DNA of 64,000 bases. Source: Oscarella lobularis. Taxonomy: Eukaryota; Porifera; Homoscleromorpha; Homosclerophorida; Oscarellidae. The stretch spans positions 1,984,001 through 2,048,000 of the forward strand of contig NC_089190.1 of the NCBI RefSeq assembly GCF_947507565.1. Direction: 5' to 3'. The notes beneath the pieces are model-generated. The model saw nothing but the letters and a program-made list of their open reading frames with translations, searched no databases and was not told the DNA's origin. Both the position numbers and the translations under genes were made by a program. Positions 45,914-58,710 of this stretch are shown here, piece after piece (the first letter of the stretch is position 1; each line of letters begins with the position of its first letter).

Positions 45914-48062
45914 TTACGGGGGCGGTGGCGTCGTTGCCAAGCACAATTCTCGCGGCCCGACCGTTTTCCCGATCGTTTCCACTTGAAATCCGATATCGTG
46001 CAATCGATCGTGATCGAGAAGAACGCGACCGTCGAACGCAAAAGCCGGTTTCAACATTCCATCGTAAATTCGCTGATAATCAAGAGTCTAGACACCACAA
46101 ACAAAAAAATTAAATGCAATTAAAATTTTATCGATTCCCGACCCTGAATAGATCCCATTCGGTGCAGATTGCAAATGCATGAGCACCCTGAGTGGCCGAA
46201 TAAGGATCGTCCGTAACGGAGACGAGCTTATCAACTAAATTTAATTAATTAAGAAATAGTCTTTGAAGACGTTGAGATGTAGTACGAGCATTATACCTCT
46301 GCTAGGATTATCAGATATCGTAGGATGCTTTAGATCACTAATATAATTAATTAATTAATAATTGGAATGAGTTAACAATTTCGCGTACCTTAGAATTTGC
46401 TGCCTACTGACTTTGGGATCATAAATTACTAGGTGGGCTTCTTCGTCCATCAAGTATTTACAGATGTAAATACTTGAGGACTCCCTTGTATAGTATTCCC
46501 ATAAAAAATCCCCTTATGTTCCAACGTAGTAAGTTCGTACCTCGTGTCAGCCGTATCTTTTTTGAATGCAAAGCCTAGAATAGCAATTTTCTTATCTGTG
46601 ACCGTGTTGAACAGTGATCCGATGATTCGATTAGCGAATCTCCTCTTCTGATAGTCGTTCAGAGCAATCACCTATACAAAAACACTTCAAATAATCAAAA
46701 TAGTAAAATATTAGATTATGGTACCTGATTCCAATAGGCAGCAACTTCCGGAAGATTTAGTGCCTCACAGAGATACACCAAATTCAAAATATCTTTTTGA
46801 AAACAACTACCGCCAAATCCTATTCAAAAAAATAATTGCATACACACAAAGTGATATCAAAAGTTTTACCCAGACTGGCTCTAAGAAATTTATCCCCAAT
46901 TCTTGAGTCCGTTCCAATGGCATGAGCCACTTCCGTGACGTCAGCCCCCGTTGCTTCGCACACCGCACTCATTGCATTGATGCTCGAAATTCTCTGAGCG
47001 AGAAAAGCATTTGCGGCCTGCACGACGTCACAAATTAAACATACACGTCACACTAGGAGAGATTTTTCTATATACCAATTTAGAGAGTTCTGATGACCAC
47101 GTATTCGTCAATATAATTCTCTCCTTCTCAACCCAATGCTCGTAGATTTGGGAGAGAATTTTCATGGCAGCGTATCCCGAACTTGTAGCAGATCCACCTT
47201 TATTTTAATTTTAAAAATATCCGAAGTTGCCTTTGCGCTGGCGGGTACGAACCAATTAAAACGCGATCCGGATTCAATAAATCATTTATAGCCGTTCCCT
47301 CGGCCAAAAATTCCGGATTAGATAGAACTTCAAGTTCGACTCCCTCTTTTCGATTTGAAGCAAATATTCTTGAAATACTATAAGCAAGCATTGCTATTAA
47401 TTAAGAGTGTCTCATTTATTGAGTTTATTAACCTTTCCGCTGCTTTGACTGGAACTGTACTTTTTTCTACCACGATTTTTTTGCTATTCGCCACTTCAGC
47501 AATTCGTCTTGCTGCTGATTCAATGTACTTCAAATCAGCAGCTCTTCCCTAAAAAACGAAGTCTAATTTTTTAAATTATTAAATTTTATATTAGACCTTT
47601 CCCAAGCCGAATGTTTTGGTGGGCGTGTTCACCTGCAAAGGGGTGTCGTAGATCGGTTTCAGAGTGTTTAATTCTTACAGAAATGAATATCAAATCTGCT
47701 TCGATGATCGACTGATCAATGTCCGTTGAGAATTTGAGATTCTTTCCTCTGCATTTCTCCACGATGTCGAGGAGTCCCGGCTAAAGAAGCGTCACTCTTG
47801 CACCCGTATACTCGAGTAGAATACAACTCGAAATCGACAACGGCACGCGTTCGAGGACGTCGTGGAGTGCGTAAGAACAAAAGTGTCGTCTAACCTCGTA
47901 GATGGGAAGCGATTGCGAGTTCCAGCTGTCGATTCGCTCCTGATTGAGATCGACGACGGTCACGTGTATCTCGGGACACTTCCACGCGATCACGCTGCAC
48001 GTCGAGCCGCCAACATAGCCAGCTCCAACGCAGCATATGCGACAACACTTGCTAGTAGACAT
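45914..48062 (-). CDS. UGDH: UDP-glucose 6-dehydrogenase
   Basis: This multi-exon minus-strand gene starts at ATG 48062 ([20 protein letters not shown], the NAD-binding glycine loop). It continues with [74 protein letters not shown] and GGSCFQKD around the catalytic Cys (about 46,800). Later exons give [18 protein letters not shown], a C-terminal UDP-binding domain ([25 protein letters not shown]) and [12 protein letters not shown], ending LATTPPPP. It oxidises UDP-glucose to UDP-glucuronate in the cytosol, the donor for heparan and chondroitin chains, and so feeds the pathway of the C5-epimerase 13 kb away. The C-terminal tail is shorter than in vertebrates. Head-to-head with the GOLIM4-like gene, 187 bp between ATGs. 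Confidence 0.95.
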
Positions 48063-48248
48063 ACTGGAAATCGCAGGGTATCTGAAGCCCGTATACATCA
48101 CTCTCAAACGCACAAATTTCTGTGAAAAAGCATAAAAAATATCGAAATGCACGAAAACACTTTCGCGCGACTTTTTTCGCGAAATATAGATTGAAAAATT
48201 ATTAATCGGTGACTATTTCGCGCACGCGCTCAGTCCCGGCGTCATCTC
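48063..48248. promoter_or_regulatory. Bidirectional promoter region UGDH / GOLIM4-like
   Basis: Only about 186 bp separate two divergent ATGs, so both transcription start regions must lie here or inside the genes. No TATA box is obvious. Confidence 0.5.
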
Positions 48249-51237
48249 ATGGGCGGAAGACGTCAAAAGTGGTGGTTCCAGGCCGCCGTCTTCTTAGTCG
48301 GTGTCGGCTTGGCCGGCTACGGCTTCTTCGCCTATCGCAAAGTGACTTCCGAGCTTACGGCGTCCCAAAAAAGGACGCTACAGTACATCAAACAGACGGA
48401 GGACCTCACGACGCACCTACAGAGTATTCGGACCGTTTCGCGCGACCGCTAAGTGTTCATTTTTCTCTCCAGCGGTCATCGATCAGAAGGCATTCACCGA
48501 ACGCGAGTTGGCGAAGCGAGCCGAAGAGATATCGAAGCAGAAGCGAGGTAGGTACATCACGCACTAGACTTCCTCGAACGTTTACGCGAGCCCCTTGCGC
48601 GACTAGACTACGCCGAAGAAGAGGAAAGATTACGAAGGGATTTCGACGAGTACAAGGCAAGGAAAAAAATCCAGACATTCCGAAATTTTATTAATTAATT
48701 AATTGACATTTTAGGCGAGCGTCGAACAGGATCAGAAGAATTCCTTCGACGAGCGAAATAAATTGCGAGTGGGTGTGGCGCGGAGCATGGGCGTGGCAGA
48801 GGAGATTTTTTATTTTTTATTTTTTCTCGCGTAGAATGAGCACGAAATCTTACGGGACAAGCACGAGGAGCTGGAGGGCGCGCACGAAAAATTATCGCTG
48901 CAATTCTCGTCCGAGCGACGAAAGCATTCGACCGATTATCAGAATATGAAGGAGAGCAAGGAGAAGGAGATTTCTCTGCTCAAAGACGCTCTCAAAACCG
49001 AGGGGGAAAAGATGAAAGGCGTGTCAAAGGAACGAGATAAATTGAGCGACAAGCTTGAAGAGCTGAATTCGAAATATGTTCGACTGCAGGTATTTTGTTT
49101 GTTTGTTTTGAAGGTGACTGGGCTCTGTTAAATATTGATTTTTAGGATGATCATACGTCGTTGCAGAATGAACATGAAAGTCTCAAACTGGAGCAAAGTA
49201 GAGCCACGGCTAAGAAATCAAATTCAGTTGAATATCTCAGCATTATTTCCAAAATGAAAGATACTATTTATAAACAGCAGGTACTGGTTAATTAATTTGG
49301 AATCTTAATTATTGATGTTTTTCCCTGTGGGAACTAGGCTTTGATTGAGGAGTTTAAATCGATGAAAAATGGTGCTGGTGCCACTGCCACTGCAGTAAAG
49401 AAAAAATCTAAAGGAGATGATGGCGAGGAGAAGACGCTAAAAGCGAAACCGTCTTCTTCCAAGACCCTAAGTCATCAGACGGGATCTCGTTCTGCTTCTG
49501 AGAAGAAGAAGAAGGGGTCTACACGTTTGGCTGAGCCAAAGGGGAAAGGTGATAAGAGCGTTGTGAAGATGGAAAAGTCTAGTCGTGGGAAAAGTGTTTC
49601 TAAAGCTGCGCTATTAAAAGGAAGGAGCAAAGATGCGCATTATAATCAGAGCAAGAAAGAAGACGTTGAGATTATGGAAAGCCGAGATACAAAGACTCAA
49701 AGGGATATGAAGAGAGAGAATCAGAACGACGACGTTGGTGCTGAGACTGTAGACAGAGCAAATGAACGTGATGAGGAGAAGGAAAAACAAGAGGAAAGGA
49801 ATGTGGAAAAAGAAAATGAAAATGACGAAGACGTGAAGCAACCCAACGACATTGATGCTGAGAAGACTCAAACGAAACACGCAGAGGAAATGGGTAAGGA
49901 AAATCAAGACGAAGGAGATATGGAGAAAGATAATCAAGAAGAAGAAGAGAAGGAGGAAGTGAAGGTGGATAAAGAAAATCAGGAAGAAGAAAATCAAGAG
50001 ACAGACGAAGAAGAGAAACTGGATAAAGAAAATCAAGAGGGGGACTCTGATAAAGTTAATCAAGAAGAGGAAGAAGAAGACGTGGAGGCGGATAGAGAAA
50101 ATCATGAAGAAGAGGTTGTGGAGAAAGAAAAGCAAGAAGAAGAAGAAGAAGAAGAGAAAATGGTTAAAGAAAATCAAGAAGGCGACTCGGATAAAGATAA
50201 TCAAGAAGAAATGGAGGCGGATAAAGAAAATCATGAAGAAGAGGACTCGGATAAAGCTAATCAAGAAAAAGAAGAGCTAAATAAAGAAACTCACGAAGAA
50301 GAAGATGGAGACGTTGAGAGAGACGAATCTGAGAAAATTCAAAGGGACGATGTTGAAAAGGAAGACGATACAGCAACAGAAGATAACGGAGAAGGAGCGG
50401 GAGGTCCTCTTCGAAAGACAGGTGAAAATGAAATAGATGATATGCTTGTCAAAGAGCTAGAGGGTGCCGAGAAGAAAGGAGACGAAGAAGCAAAGGTTGA
50501 AAACCCCGAAGAATTAGAGGAACAGGAGACGAAAGAAAACGACGTTCTGGACAAAGAAACAGAGGAGGAAGAGCAGGACAAAGGAGAGACTCGAGCTGAC
50601 GACAAGAGCGAAGAGGAAGGGGAAACAAAAGAAGACGAAAATCGCAAAGAGACCGACGATGAAATTATTATCGGCGACGAGAACGGAGAAGAGGAGGAGG
50701 AGAAGGATCCTGACGGTATAAATAATCGCAATTTGAACGACGAAGAAGCGAGGGAGAAAGACGATGCGGATGATTTGGCGGGCGGAAAGAACGCTTATTC
50801 TCGCGACGATCGCGACGAACGAGAGGAAGGCGAGAATAAGAAAAATGAAGTCGATGACACGTTGTGGCAGAATCAGTTGAAAGAGGAGGAGGAAATGGAT
50901 GCCCAGTGGCAAAAACCGGGAAACGCGGACGAGAAGGAAGAGGAGATAATCGATGAAGAGGAAAATAAGGAGGGAATTCTTGGGGGAATGAGAGGTGGTC
51001 AACGAATGGCCGAGACTCGAGATTGGGAAGAAAATCCCAATATTGACGCCGCTAATGAGGTTTGCGTAGACGATTCTATGTATGAATCTATTTATTTTTG
51101 TGCAGAATGAGGAAGAATTAGAGCTTCAACGACTTGAAAAAAACGTGGATGACAAGGACAAAGACCAGAAAGAAATCCAAGACCAAAATCAAGAATACGA
51201 AGACGGCAACAACAACAATAGACTTGACGAGATATAG
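48249..51237 (+). CDS. GOLIM4-like type II Golgi membrane protein
   Basis: The N-terminus MGGRRQKWWFQAAVFLVGVG plus AGYGFFAYRKV is a short cytosolic basic end and one signal-anchor helix, as in GOLIM4/GOLM1. Exons 1-7 then encode a heptad-rich coiled coil (HEELEGAHEKL, KEKEISLLKDALKTEGEKM). One large exon (49,340-51,108) encodes a highly charged Glu/Lys/Asn/Gln tail with many DKENQEE-type units, and a final exon ends LQRLEKNVDD...NRLDEI. GOLIM4 has the same order: anchor, coiled coil, long acidic tail; it cycles through the Golgi and endosomes and helps sort cargo. The charged tail itself carries little family signal, so the assignment rests on the anchor and layout. Its stop is about 100 bp before the DPH5 ATG. 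Confidence 0.65.
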
Positions 51238-51340
51238 ATCCCTTACGTGAAATCTACCTGATCTTTTTTTTCTTTCTTTCTAGGTGGAAATTAATTAAAC
51301 TTTATCGCCGGCTTTAGCGTGCGTTAGCCTGCCTCGGACA

Positions 51341-52451
51341 ATGCTCTATTTGATCGGTTTGGGCCTCGGCGACGCCGAAGATATCACCGTCAAAGGCCTC
51401 AAACTTGTGCGAGCAGCCAAACGAGCATATTTGGAAGCGTACACGTCCATTCTGACGTCGCAAAAGAAAGATCTCGAGGAATTCTACGGAAGAGAACTAA
51501 TACTAGCCGATCGGGATCTCGTAGAACAGAGCTCAGGTCGCAACACATACCTAAAATTTCATAACCTAGCTTATCGATGCGGCAGACACCATATTGGCTG
51601 ACGCTACGAAGGAAGACGTCGCTTTTCTCGTCGTCGGCGATCCGTTCGGGTGAAAATTGAGTCGAAATTCAAGTCTCCTAGGTGAATTCGGCTTTTTAGG
51701 GCAACGACTCACACGGACTTGGTGCTTCGAGCCATCGAACGCGGCATTCCCTACCAAGTCGTACACAATGCGTCGATTATGAGTGCCATTGGCTGTTGCG
51801 GTCTACAGGCGAGAAAAAATTAAATAATATTTATTTTTTATAGTTTCTCGTTGATTTAGTTGTACAATTTTGGCGAGACCGTTTCGTTTGTTTTCTGGAC
51901 GGACACGTGGCGTCCGTCGAGTTACATTGACAAAATTGAAGCCAATCTACAACGCGGACATCACACGCTCTGTCTGCTCGACATTAAAGTCAAAGAGCAG
52001 TCAGTTGAAAATATGATGAAGTAGACACACATAAGCACCCATTAGGATATATATTTTAAGAGTTTCCCCAGGGGTAGAAAGGTGTATGAACCACCTCGAT
52101 ATATGACGGTAAGCCAGGCAATAGAACAGCTTCTAGAAGCGATTTCTCAGCGAAAAGCTAAAGGACAAAAGTCTTCGAGTAACATCTCAACCGCCTCGTG
52201 GATTATTAATCTATTTAATTATATGACGTCTAGTCCTTAGCGAGGAAACGATTTGCGTGGGTCTGGCGAGAATAGGGTCAGAGTGTCAAAAGATTGTTTG
52301 CGGCAAAGTGAGCGAGATGGTCGACGTCGACATGGGCCCTCCCCTGCATTCGCTGATCATAGCAGGCAACGTGCATTACTTGGAGATAGAAATGCTCAAA
52401 TACTTTGCAATAAATCAAACGACATTCACGTACGACGAGACGAAAATGTAA
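51341..52451 (+). CDS. DPH5: Diphthine methyl ester synthase
   Basis: Starts [20 protein letters not shown] at 51341, the canonical DPH5 N-terminus and SAM-binding loop. Further blocks: [119 protein letters not shown], and [20 protein letters not shown] near the end. Six or seven exons with short introns. The enzyme methylates the histidine-derived side chain of elongation factor 2 during diphthamide synthesis in the cytosol. The stop TAA (52449-52451) is one base from the stop of COQ4 on the other strand. Confidence 0.95.
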
Positions 52452-52452
52452 A

Positions 52453-53142
52453 CTAAGGTTTATAAGGCACGAAACCAATTTCCTTATAAAAATCATCGAG
52501 ATTCTGTTCGAATCGCTTTTCGTAGTAGATATTCATGAGAAATTGCGTTTTGACCGCCGATCGCGTGACCCATGGCATGTAACCGGTCACAAGTTCTACT
52601 CGTTCCTCATTGGTCAATCGAAGCGGGCCAAAGAACGACGCAAGCGTCGTCATGGGCAACCCGGTCTGAATCATTTCAAACCACTTCACAACAACTTCCC
52701 CTAGCAACGATACGGGCATTCCTAGCAGGGCGTGAACAAAATCATGTATTTCTCTATATCTCGTCATGACGTAAGCCAAATTCGGGTCCCTGACGTATTT
52801 CACCGGTAGTCGCGTATCCGGAGATATGTGATTGGCGCCGAGAAAAGTGACGTAACGATGACCGAGACTCGATTCCGGAAGTGATCTCAGTTTTTCGAGG
52901 TCGATCGTTTTCGTGCTAATTCGCGGCTTTTCCTCCAAAATTCGCCGACCTTCGTCGCTTTCGCGCATTCGACGTTGCATTCGAAACAGCGCCGATTCGC
53001 CCGTCGTTTCGCCGAGCGCCGCGACCATGTCCGACCTCGCGGGATCGTAGAGAGCCATCAAAGCAGATCCGCCGGCGAGAACTAGACGCTGCAACGACGA
53101 GAGCGGCTCGTGACCAGCGTAGAGAATTCGTTTCGGCGTCAT
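52453..53142 (-). CDS. COQ4: Ubiquinone biosynthesis protein COQ4
   Basis: A single open exon of 229 codons starts MTPKRILYAGHEPLSSLQRL. It contains the metal-binding signature HDFVHALLGMPVSLLGE (HDxxH-x11-E), and YMPWVTRSAVKTQF near the C-terminus. COQ4 supports the coenzyme Q synthome on the matrix face of the inner mitochondrial membrane and acts in oxidative decarboxylation of the ring. The length fits the conserved domain, but the N-terminal targeting sequence is short: only about 10 residues precede the usual HxPLSxLQ start, so an upstream leader exon is possible. No introns, unlike most neighbours. Tail-to-tail with DPH5 with a 1-bp gap. Confidence 0.95.
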   Translation of the reverse strand: MTPKRILYAGHEPLSSLQRLVLAGGSALMALYDPARSDMVAALGETTGESALFRMQRRMRESDEGRRILEEKPRISTKTIDLEKLRSLPESSLGHRYVTFLGANHISPDTRLPVKYVRDPNLAYVMTRYREIHDFVHALLGMPVSLLGEVVVKWFEMIQTGLPMTTLASFFGPLRLTNEERVELVTGYMPWVTRSAVKTQFLMNIYYEKRFEQNLDDFYKEIGFVPYKP

Positions 53143-54128
53143 GTTTTGTTATTGTTACGGTTGATCGTAACATCATTACGTGAGCATGTACAGTAATGAA
53201 ATTGCTCTACTAGAATAACGGTACAAGTGGACCAGCGAGCGCTGATTGGCTAAACGAGGGAGGTGGCGGAGTTTGCGTCTAAGAGGGCACATACTTTCGG
53301 TAATGTTATCACAATTCTAGAATCACGCTTACTGCGTGCTGCTGGTTCCGCTTCTCGTTCTCGTCGTACAGCAGCGCTTCGTCGTCGTCGTCGTCGCGAG
53401 ACGCATCGAATCGAGGTAAAGGGCGGTCCGCGTATCAGCGAGTCGTTATCTCGTTAGTAAGACTAGCTACCGGAGCCGAGGCTTTAGTTAGGAGAGAGAG
53501 GGGGGGGGGGGCGACGACGCGGCGGTGGCAGTGCGGGGGACGCGACGTACTCCATTTCCTCCTACTCGTCCCGCTTTTGGCGTTTCCCACTCGTTCGCTC
53601 TTGCGTTCTAAACAACAGCTCAAGCCATAGATGCCCTATCGACGGACTCGCCTAACGCAAATAAGGCGCTAGGCCACACCAGCTTCGGTTCGTGTTTACT
53701 CGCCGCACCCGCAGCGCCGGCCTCTCTCCCCTTTCCCCCTCCCCCCCTCCTCTTTCTAATCCCTAACGATCGTTCGATTAGTCGTTCGATGCTTTTGTAT
53801 CGAACGATCGCGTCGGCGACGCGTCGCCGTCGCGGCCTGACACTTCGGTGGCCTTTTCCGCTTGATTGGCTCCACCTCGAATTGTTTTAGGGGGAGCGAA
53901 AGTGTTTGGGGGTGGGTTCGCCAGACAGACGCGCGCAGGCTCGGCGATCGGACGGACGCAATTTCTTCTCTCTCGTTCTTAGCGAGCAAGCAAGAGGAAA
54001 AAGACTCGCGGAAAGGTCTCCCGCACGTGCGAGAATCGGAACGGAACGCAAGCGTGCCCTATCGATCCCTTTGTTGTCGTTAGAAAAGGAGACTCGATAA
54101 TAAAGTCGCGCGCGAGGGGCCCCCTGTT
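53143..54128. promoter_or_regulatory. Divergent spacer COQ4 / RERE-like
   Basis: 986 bp, the longest true spacer in the window. It holds ATTGGCT (inverted CCAAT) near 53,245 and 53,868, a G run at about 53,500-53,510, C-rich tracts at 53,700-53,755, and a 12-base inverted repeat (CGATCGTTCGAT) at about 53,767-53,809. Probably contains promoters and the RERE 5' UTR; no coding exon recognised. Confidence 0.5.
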
Positions 54129-57100
54129 ATGAGCGACAACGGCGAAGTGGACTCGATCGGCGATCAGCGCTCGTTCCGGCGCGGTCGTCGCGCGACGCGG
54201 AACGGAGCGCGAACGCCGGCCAAGGGGCAGAAAGTGAACGGAACGACCGGAAGCGACAGGCAACTCGCCCGCTACACTTCCGACGACGGTTGCGTCTATT
54301 ATCCGAGTGGTGAGTCGAGCGCACGTTCTTCTTCGCCGGGAAAACGATCGGTCGTCGTGCGCGCGATGCGTCGGCGATTCGCGGTTCGATCGTTCTGTCG
54401 CGAAAGCGCGACTACCAGCACGCGTTCGTTCGGCCCCCCCATTTATTTGTTTGATTTTATCACCCTCCCCTATCCGCCCACATTTCCCACAATGGCGAGG
54501 GGAGGGAACGAACGAACGAAATCTACTTCAGCTGAAGTAGGAGGGGAACTCGGGGCGAACCAAAAAAAGGAAGAAAAAATCGCCCTGTAATCGAAGATCC
54601 GATTGACACGCGGATCGCGTGCGCCTGTTTTTTTTATGCGGGAGCCCCCCACGAGACGAGGCACGTGGCTCTCTTTAGGACACGCAGTTTCGAGCAGACT
54701 ACGCGAACGCAGACTCTCTTCTTATGTGAACACATTTTTGTTAGATTGCGTCTACGTCGATAGTCGGCGTCCCGACGTGCCCTACTTCATATGTTCGGTC
54801 AAAGAGTTCTATACGGTGAGCCCTTTCTCCCCCCACACACGCAGAAGGCATAGTGGGGCGCGAACCGGGGGGGAAAAAACCGCCTGTCTCTTCGTCGCGT
54901 TGAAGCCACATACGCTCGCGGACTCGATCGCCAATCAACAATGGTTAAACGGTCTTGTCTACACTAATTTCGCGCAATTAGACACTCGAACGAGACGAAT
55001 CCACGAAGGCCCCCATCTGGGACTCTCATTTCGATTTCTCTTCTCCCCCTTTTCTCTCAGTCGAAACGCGGCACGGTCTACGTCGATGTTCGCTGGTTCT
55101 TTCGTCCGTCCGAAGTACCGGAATCCGTCTACGAGCCGCTCATACACGATCGACGAGTCGAACGAGGTTCGTTGGGACGCTTAGTTCAATATAAAAAATG
55201 TCATTTCTCGGGTGCAGGGCCCGACAATGTTTTCGACAATTCGATAGTGAAACAGCGCGAATTATTCTTTTCCGACACGTACGAAGCGTATCCGGCTAAA
55301 CTGCTTCGGTTCGTTTTCGCTGCCCTTCGACTCGACCCCGCCCCCACCATTTCTCTCATCCTCCCTCGCAGGGGAAAATGTAGCGTCAAAGACGCCAAAA
55401 CGAATATCGACGATCTCGCCGACTACAGCAAGAACGAAGACAATTTTTTCTACTTCTTCGCGTACAATCCGGAGACGCGACGCCTGATTAGCAGTACGAA
55501 AGGCGAAATTCGTATCGGCCCCTCCCACCAAGTAAGACCCTACGCATTGTTCGACGCCTCTTCACCTCCTCCCCCGTCGCCAGACGACGTTACCCGAGTG
55601 CCGAAGTCGCGACGAGGAGGAGAAGAAGGAGGAGGACAACAGCGAAACGAAAGAGAAAGACGAATTGGTGAGAAAGCGAGAATTCGTCGAAACGAGCGAC
55701 GAATTGTCGGTTTCCCAGCTGTGGTCTCCATCGACCGGAATGGAAGACAACGACCTAATTGTCTATCTAAACGCGTCCAGGTTGGAAAATACGCGGGGGG
55801 CCCCCCCTCCCACCACGAAAACGTCGTCTTCCTTTTTCTGTTTAGGAGTATGGCACAGCTAAACGGGTTCTACAAAACGGATGGCGATCTCGACGAAGCG
55901 TCGAAGGTATGGAAAAGAGGCTAAGTGCCTAATCGAGTCTCAACTTCCTTTTCATTGGGATGACAGATTGCCTCTGGTGATTTGGTCACTCAGGCGGCCT
56001 ACGACACGGTGAGAGACCGAATAAAACATAAGGGGTCGCATACCTAGAGACGAGGGGTTTTAGTCAAAATACGGATTCCGTTTCGATAATGTTATTGATT
56101 TTTTGATTGATTGATTGCAGCTGCACGAATGCGAGTACGACGTTGGCGTAGCCTTTGAGCGTTTGCTCAAAGAAGGCAAACTTCCTGCTGTCGTTCAGGA
56201 GGCGGTTAGCAAATGGAATTGCAGCGACATGGTGAGAGACGCGCATTAGCCTAATAGATGGATACCAGGGGGGGACGACTGTTTCCAGAAACGCTACGTG
56301 AAAGGAATGCGACAGTTCGGGAAGAATTTTCATCGAATCAAAAAGGAATTATTCCCGGACAAAGAAACGGTATATATTCGAATTTATTTATTTATTTATT
56401 TATTGACAATGCACACTTGTCTTAGAGTGAACTGGTGGAGTTTTATTATCACTGGAAAAGAACGTCATCTGCATTGTCTTCGAGACACCATCGACGCTCT
56501 CGACGTCAGGTGATGCACTGGCGACGCCTTCGTGGGGTCGCCAGTCGAAAGACCGCCGAAATGAGCGGATTTGATTTCGGTATGGGGGAAAAAATAATAG
56601 AGATTGATTGATTAAATGTATATTTTCTTTCTCTTAGTGGAATTGAGTTCTGCGTGCGAATCTGATTTCGATTCGGATGATAGCGGAGAAAGGGAATCGA
56701 GGTAAACAGTGGGACGGAATGGCTGCGAGAATGGGCGTGGACGGGTTTTTGTTTATACAGTCTCTACGCCTGTTGTCATTGCTACACCACAGGTTTGAAT
56801 TGAATGACTTCGTGTAACGGAAAGGTGACGACTAAAAATTTCTTTTAGGATCCAAGGATTGGCATCATGCCGGCTTCGACAAAGTGATCCTGTGCACCGA
56901 CTGTCGACTATACTTCAAAAAATACGGCGAAATGATGCAGATCGAATGTAAGCTCAACAACCCAAAGAGGAAACCCTGTCTCTAATAGAATCCCCTTTAG
57001 CCAAAGGAAGTCCGCCCTCTTTCATAATAAAAAACAGCGAAGAGGTGAGATGGGAAACCAGAATCCTTATTTAGAAATTTATCCTCCTTGGATGTGGTGT

Positions 57101-58710
57101 GGTCTTCTGACCACACCCAAGCAAAACTGATTAATTAAGTCTACATGTACTGGTGTAGGTTTCAGTGTCTTTAGCGGAGCTAAAAATACGTAGACCAAAC
57201 CGGATCTTTACCTCTCTTTTGGGGGGTTCAGGGACGAATGAGACGACGACGAGTGGTCGGTGACTATGACGACGAAGACGAAGATCCAATTGGGAATGAT
57301 CGTCGCATGACTCGCCTTCAGAAGGTTAATTCCGATGGGAGACTTGGTGGACCGGAAAGAAGTACCATATGGGCGTCTCGTTTCGTGTTCATAGAGGCGG
57401 CTGAACGGCGTGGCGGGCGTCAATTCGTCGCTGAAGAAGAGACTAGGTCAGCCGAAGAAGAGCCGGTCCAAACGAAGAAAGAGATCAAAGGTGATCATAA
57501 GAAAATTTCAATAGAGATAGATAGACACTACGGAATGACTTAGAACTTTTTTTCCTAGAGGGGTCTTCTATTGTTACGGGTTCCCATAGTCTTTTTTTTT
57601 TCTTAGGCTGCTCATCTCAGCGGTTCCGACGATGACTTAGCGAATCTCGGCGACGACGAGAGCGATCGAGACAGCCTCGCAACGAGCTATCGTTCGGGCG
57701 GCTCCATGGAAGACAGCAGCGTCGGATCAGCTGTTCAAAACGGCGTCGCCAGTCCGAAAAAGGAACCGGCGACGACGCGGAGAGGTCGAAGTGGACGTCG
57801 ACCGAAAGCCGGCGGGGGTCAACGAGATCGCGCCGCCGCGTCCGCCGCCGCCGTCGCCAAAGACTCGACGACGACGACGACGGCACCGCGACAGAGAATT
57901 CGTCCGGCACCCCAACGGCCTATTCTCCAAGAACCCGTCGCTCCCACGGTATATATTCCAACGAAATTCGCTCTCTCTTTTCTTATCCCTTATGCGCAGC
58001 TGGAAGCGGATCCGAGAGCGTGGTACTCGTTTCCGTATCCTCTCCTTGGCGTTCCAATGGGATTCCCCCCCGGCTTGATTCCGAATCCGGACGCCGTTCG
58101 CCACTTCAACGACTACACCGCGATCCTTTCCGCCGCCGCGGCGACCGGCAACGACGACCTACGTCGCTTCCAAATGGAACAAGCCATGCTTCAAAGCTGC
58201 TATCCCTACGCGGTGTCGTCGCCGCTCTTACCGATTCCCTACGGCATACCCGAAGGTTTCCTCAACCTTTCCGTACAGGATAACGTTATGCGACCTCCCC
58301 CGCCGCCTCCGCAACAGCCACAGGGCCCCCCTTTAGACGCTCTCGCTTTGACTATGCAGCAACATCAGCAGCAACAACAGCAGGCCCTTTTAGAACAGTC
58401 TATCGCTTTTGAACGCGCTCGTCTCGCCGCCGTTGCGGCGGTCGGCGCGCAGTGGCCGTTTCACGCTCATCCCGCCGCCGCGGCGGCAGCGGCGGCGTTT
58501 CAAGGATTACCTAATAGCGGTGGCGAACAAATGGCGCCTCCGCCGCCGCCGCCACCGCCGCCACCGCCGAGTGATCAGGTCGTTTTTTCGCATCAAGAAC
58601 GAGAACGGTATGAACTTGCTCGTCGCGAATTATTGATGCATGATAGCGCTATGCAGCATCAGATGGCTGCGGCTACGTTGGGTCGGCAGCCGGAGTCGTT
58701 ATTAGGTTGA
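54129..58710 (+). CDS. RERE/atrophin-type corepressor (BAH, ELM2, SANT, GATA finger)
   Basis: Exon 1 begins [20 protein letters not shown] and ends [15 protein letters not shown]; after a 430-bp intron the BAH domain continues [37 protein letters not shown] and [23 protein letters not shown]2 follows ([35 protein letters not shown]), then SANT ([29 protein letters not shown]) and a GATA-type finger ([31 protein letters not shown]). The C-terminal atrophin region has Pro, Gln and Ala runs and [20 protein letters not shown]. This order is diagnostic of RERE. These proteins bridge transcription factors to HDAC complexes in the nucleus. The acidic linker between ELM2 parts is longer than in vertebrates. 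Stop at 58708; poly(A) signal at 58810. Confidence 0.93.
57097..57116. repeat. Short perfect hairpin in an RERE intron
   Basis: GTGTGGTC-TTCT-GACCACAC, 8-bp arms. A related GTGGTC-AAGA-GACCAC hairpin lies near 60,560, so a small foldback family is possible but unproven. Confidence 0.4.

Noticed and set aside
46453-46477. Perfect AAGTATTTAC/GTAAATACTT palindrome
   Set aside because: It lies in a UGDH coding exon ([10 protein letters not shown]) and is explained by the codons; no sign of insertion.
49614-51002. Long hydrophobic minus-strand frames opposite the acidic tail of the GOLIM4-like gene
   Set aside because: Antisense of GAA/GAG-rich codons yields Phe/Leu/Ser-rich frames automatically; not a membrane protein gene.
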